Shown here piece by piece: positions 5,331-6,028 of a stretch of 6,028 bases of DNA. The stretch comes from Bdellovibrio sp. (GTDB taxonomy: Bacteria; Bdellovibrionota; Bdellovibrionia; Bdellovibrionales; Bdellovibrionaceae): NCBI GenBank assembly GCA_017745015.1, contig JAGIAF010000207.1:1-6028 (forward strand), in the 5' to 3' direction. Every line of letters begins with the position of its first letter. Positions within the stretch are counted from its first letter, which is position 1. The position numbers were made by a program, and so were the translations under genes. The notes below the pieces were generated by a model that was not told the origin of the DNA, searched no databases, and worked only from the letters and a program-made list of their open reading frames with translations.

Positions 5331-6028
5331 ATGAGATTGAATTTGAAGCCCGTAAGAACCATCCAAGCTCTCGCAGCTACTGCAGCATCATTTACGATCT
5401 GTATGGCTCCTGTTGCACAAGGTGCTCAAGCGGCGACGAATCAAAAGCTGTTGATCAATCAACTCTTGAAAGAGACTGGCGTTTCTACAAAGAAGCAAAC
5501 CGTGGGGCAATTCTGGGCGCAAGTTCGTCACGTATATCCACCGAAGCTTCAAAAGCAGATGGATCAATGGGTTAAGCTCAATAAAAATGAGATGATGCCG
5601 ACTGTTGAAGCGACGACTTTCAAAGATGCTAACGGCATTGAGCAAGTTCGTTTGAACATGAACATGGGCCAAGGCAAAAACATCACGATTACTTATACGG
5701 GCGATGAAGAGTTCCCATTGAAAGTAAACGGCGTCGCACTTTCTAAGAAAGAAGTATTCACTCATAGTAAAATTGATACTTTGATGATGCCAAAATTGGT
5801 GAAAGATCCAACGATCAAAAAATCCTTGGATGTACCAGTTGAAAAAGGCTTGATGACTCAAGCGAATTTCAAACCTAAGAAAATCCTTAACGGCCGCGAG
5901 TTGGCACAACTTCCGTTGCGTGCACAAACGGAATACTTGATGAAGCTTCGTCTTGCTTCGGAAGCTGCTGACAAAGTGATGGATTTGACTGCGAAGCCGA
6001 AAAAAGGCGCTGCGAACGATATGTTTGG
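5331..6028 (+). CDS. exported protein of unknown family (3' end outside window)
   Basis: An open frame begins at ATG 5331, preceded by GAGGT, and stays open for 232 codons to the right edge, so the C-terminus is missing. Residues 1-34 form a signal peptide: basic start (MRLNLKPVR), hydrophobic stretch TIQALAATAASFTICMAPVA, and a likely cut at AQA before ATNQK. The mature part is Lys-, Gln- and Met-rich. A helical segment (about 37-90, with LLINQLLKE and FWAQVRHVYPPKLQKQMDQW) is followed by a strand-rich segment (about 91-135, with VRLNMNMGQGKNITITYTG) and another Lys-rich helical stretch from about 140 to a helix at 197-222 (AQTEYLMKLRLASEAADKV). No enzyme motif or lipobox is seen and I do not recognise the family. 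Signal peptide and ribosome-binding site make the gene convincing. A long antisense frame across it is a shadow. The upstream leader suggests regulation. Confidence 0.88.
   Translation, partial: MRLNLKPVRTIQALAATAASFTICMAPVAQGAQAATNQKLLINQLLKETGVSTKKQTVGQFWAQVRHVYPPKLQKQMDQWVKLNKNEMMPTVEATTFKDANGIEQVRLNMNMGQGKNITITYTGDEEFPLKVNGVALSKKEVFTHSKIDTLMMPKLVKDPTIKKSLDVPVEKGLMTQANFKPKKILNGRELAQLPLRAQTEYLMKLRLASEAADKVMDLTAKPKKGAANDMF

Noticed and set aside
5160..5366. 68-codon minus-strand frame across the leader
   Set aside because: It overlaps the promoter, ribosome-binding site and signal peptide of the 5331 gene and has no recognisable motif.
5388..5927. 179-codon open frame on the minus strand
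   Set aside because: It is wholly antisense to the exported-protein gene at 5331, has a Phe/His/Trp-rich composition typical of the complement of Lys-rich coding DNA, and shows no domain or ribosome-binding site.

Overview
The window looks like a Bdellovibrio-type predatory bacterium (Bdellovibrionota). This is inferred from moderate GC content, the style of the exported proteins (Ala-rich signal peptides, Cys-rich lipoprotein, YkuD enzyme) and sigma-28-like promoter elements. No 16S rRNA or other definitive marker is present, so the assignment is tentative.

Layout: (1) Bases 1-187 hold the 3' end of an unidentified + strand gene. (2) Bases 250-861 encode a Nu-class (YfcG-like) glutathione S-transferase on +. 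(3) Bases 821-2669 hold a two-gene minus-strand operon, an MscS-family mechanosensitive channel followed by the tRNA thiolase ttcA. The two genes overlap by 23 nt, and ttcA also overlaps the GST gene tail-to-tail by 41 nt. (4) Bases 2670-2779 are a divergent intergenic region with a sigma-70-like promoter for the minus operon and a GATAA-type -10 element for the gene to the right. (5) Bases 2780-4324 encode a large Cys-rich lipoprotein with a probable NlpC/P60-like cysteine-peptidase domain. (6) Bases 4387-5058 encode a secreted YkuD L,D-transpeptidase of the DpaA/YafK type, followed by a clear rho-independent terminator. (7) Bases 5099-5330 are a 232-nt noncoding leader with several inverted repeats and a FliA-like promoter. 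(8) Bases 5331-6028 begin an exported protein of unknown family that runs off the right edge.

Functionally the left half is housekeeping or stress related: thiol redox, turgor release and tRNA modification. The right half is three consecutive + strand genes for exported proteins. Two of these carry folds that act on peptidoglycan peptides, suggesting an envelope-remodelling locus. The points most worth a second look are the promoter geometry of these three genes (two possible leaderless starts and one FliA-like promoter with an embedded palindrome), the unusual architecture of the lipoprotein, and the structured leader before the last gene. I see no CRISPR array, tRNA, rRNA or insertion sequence.
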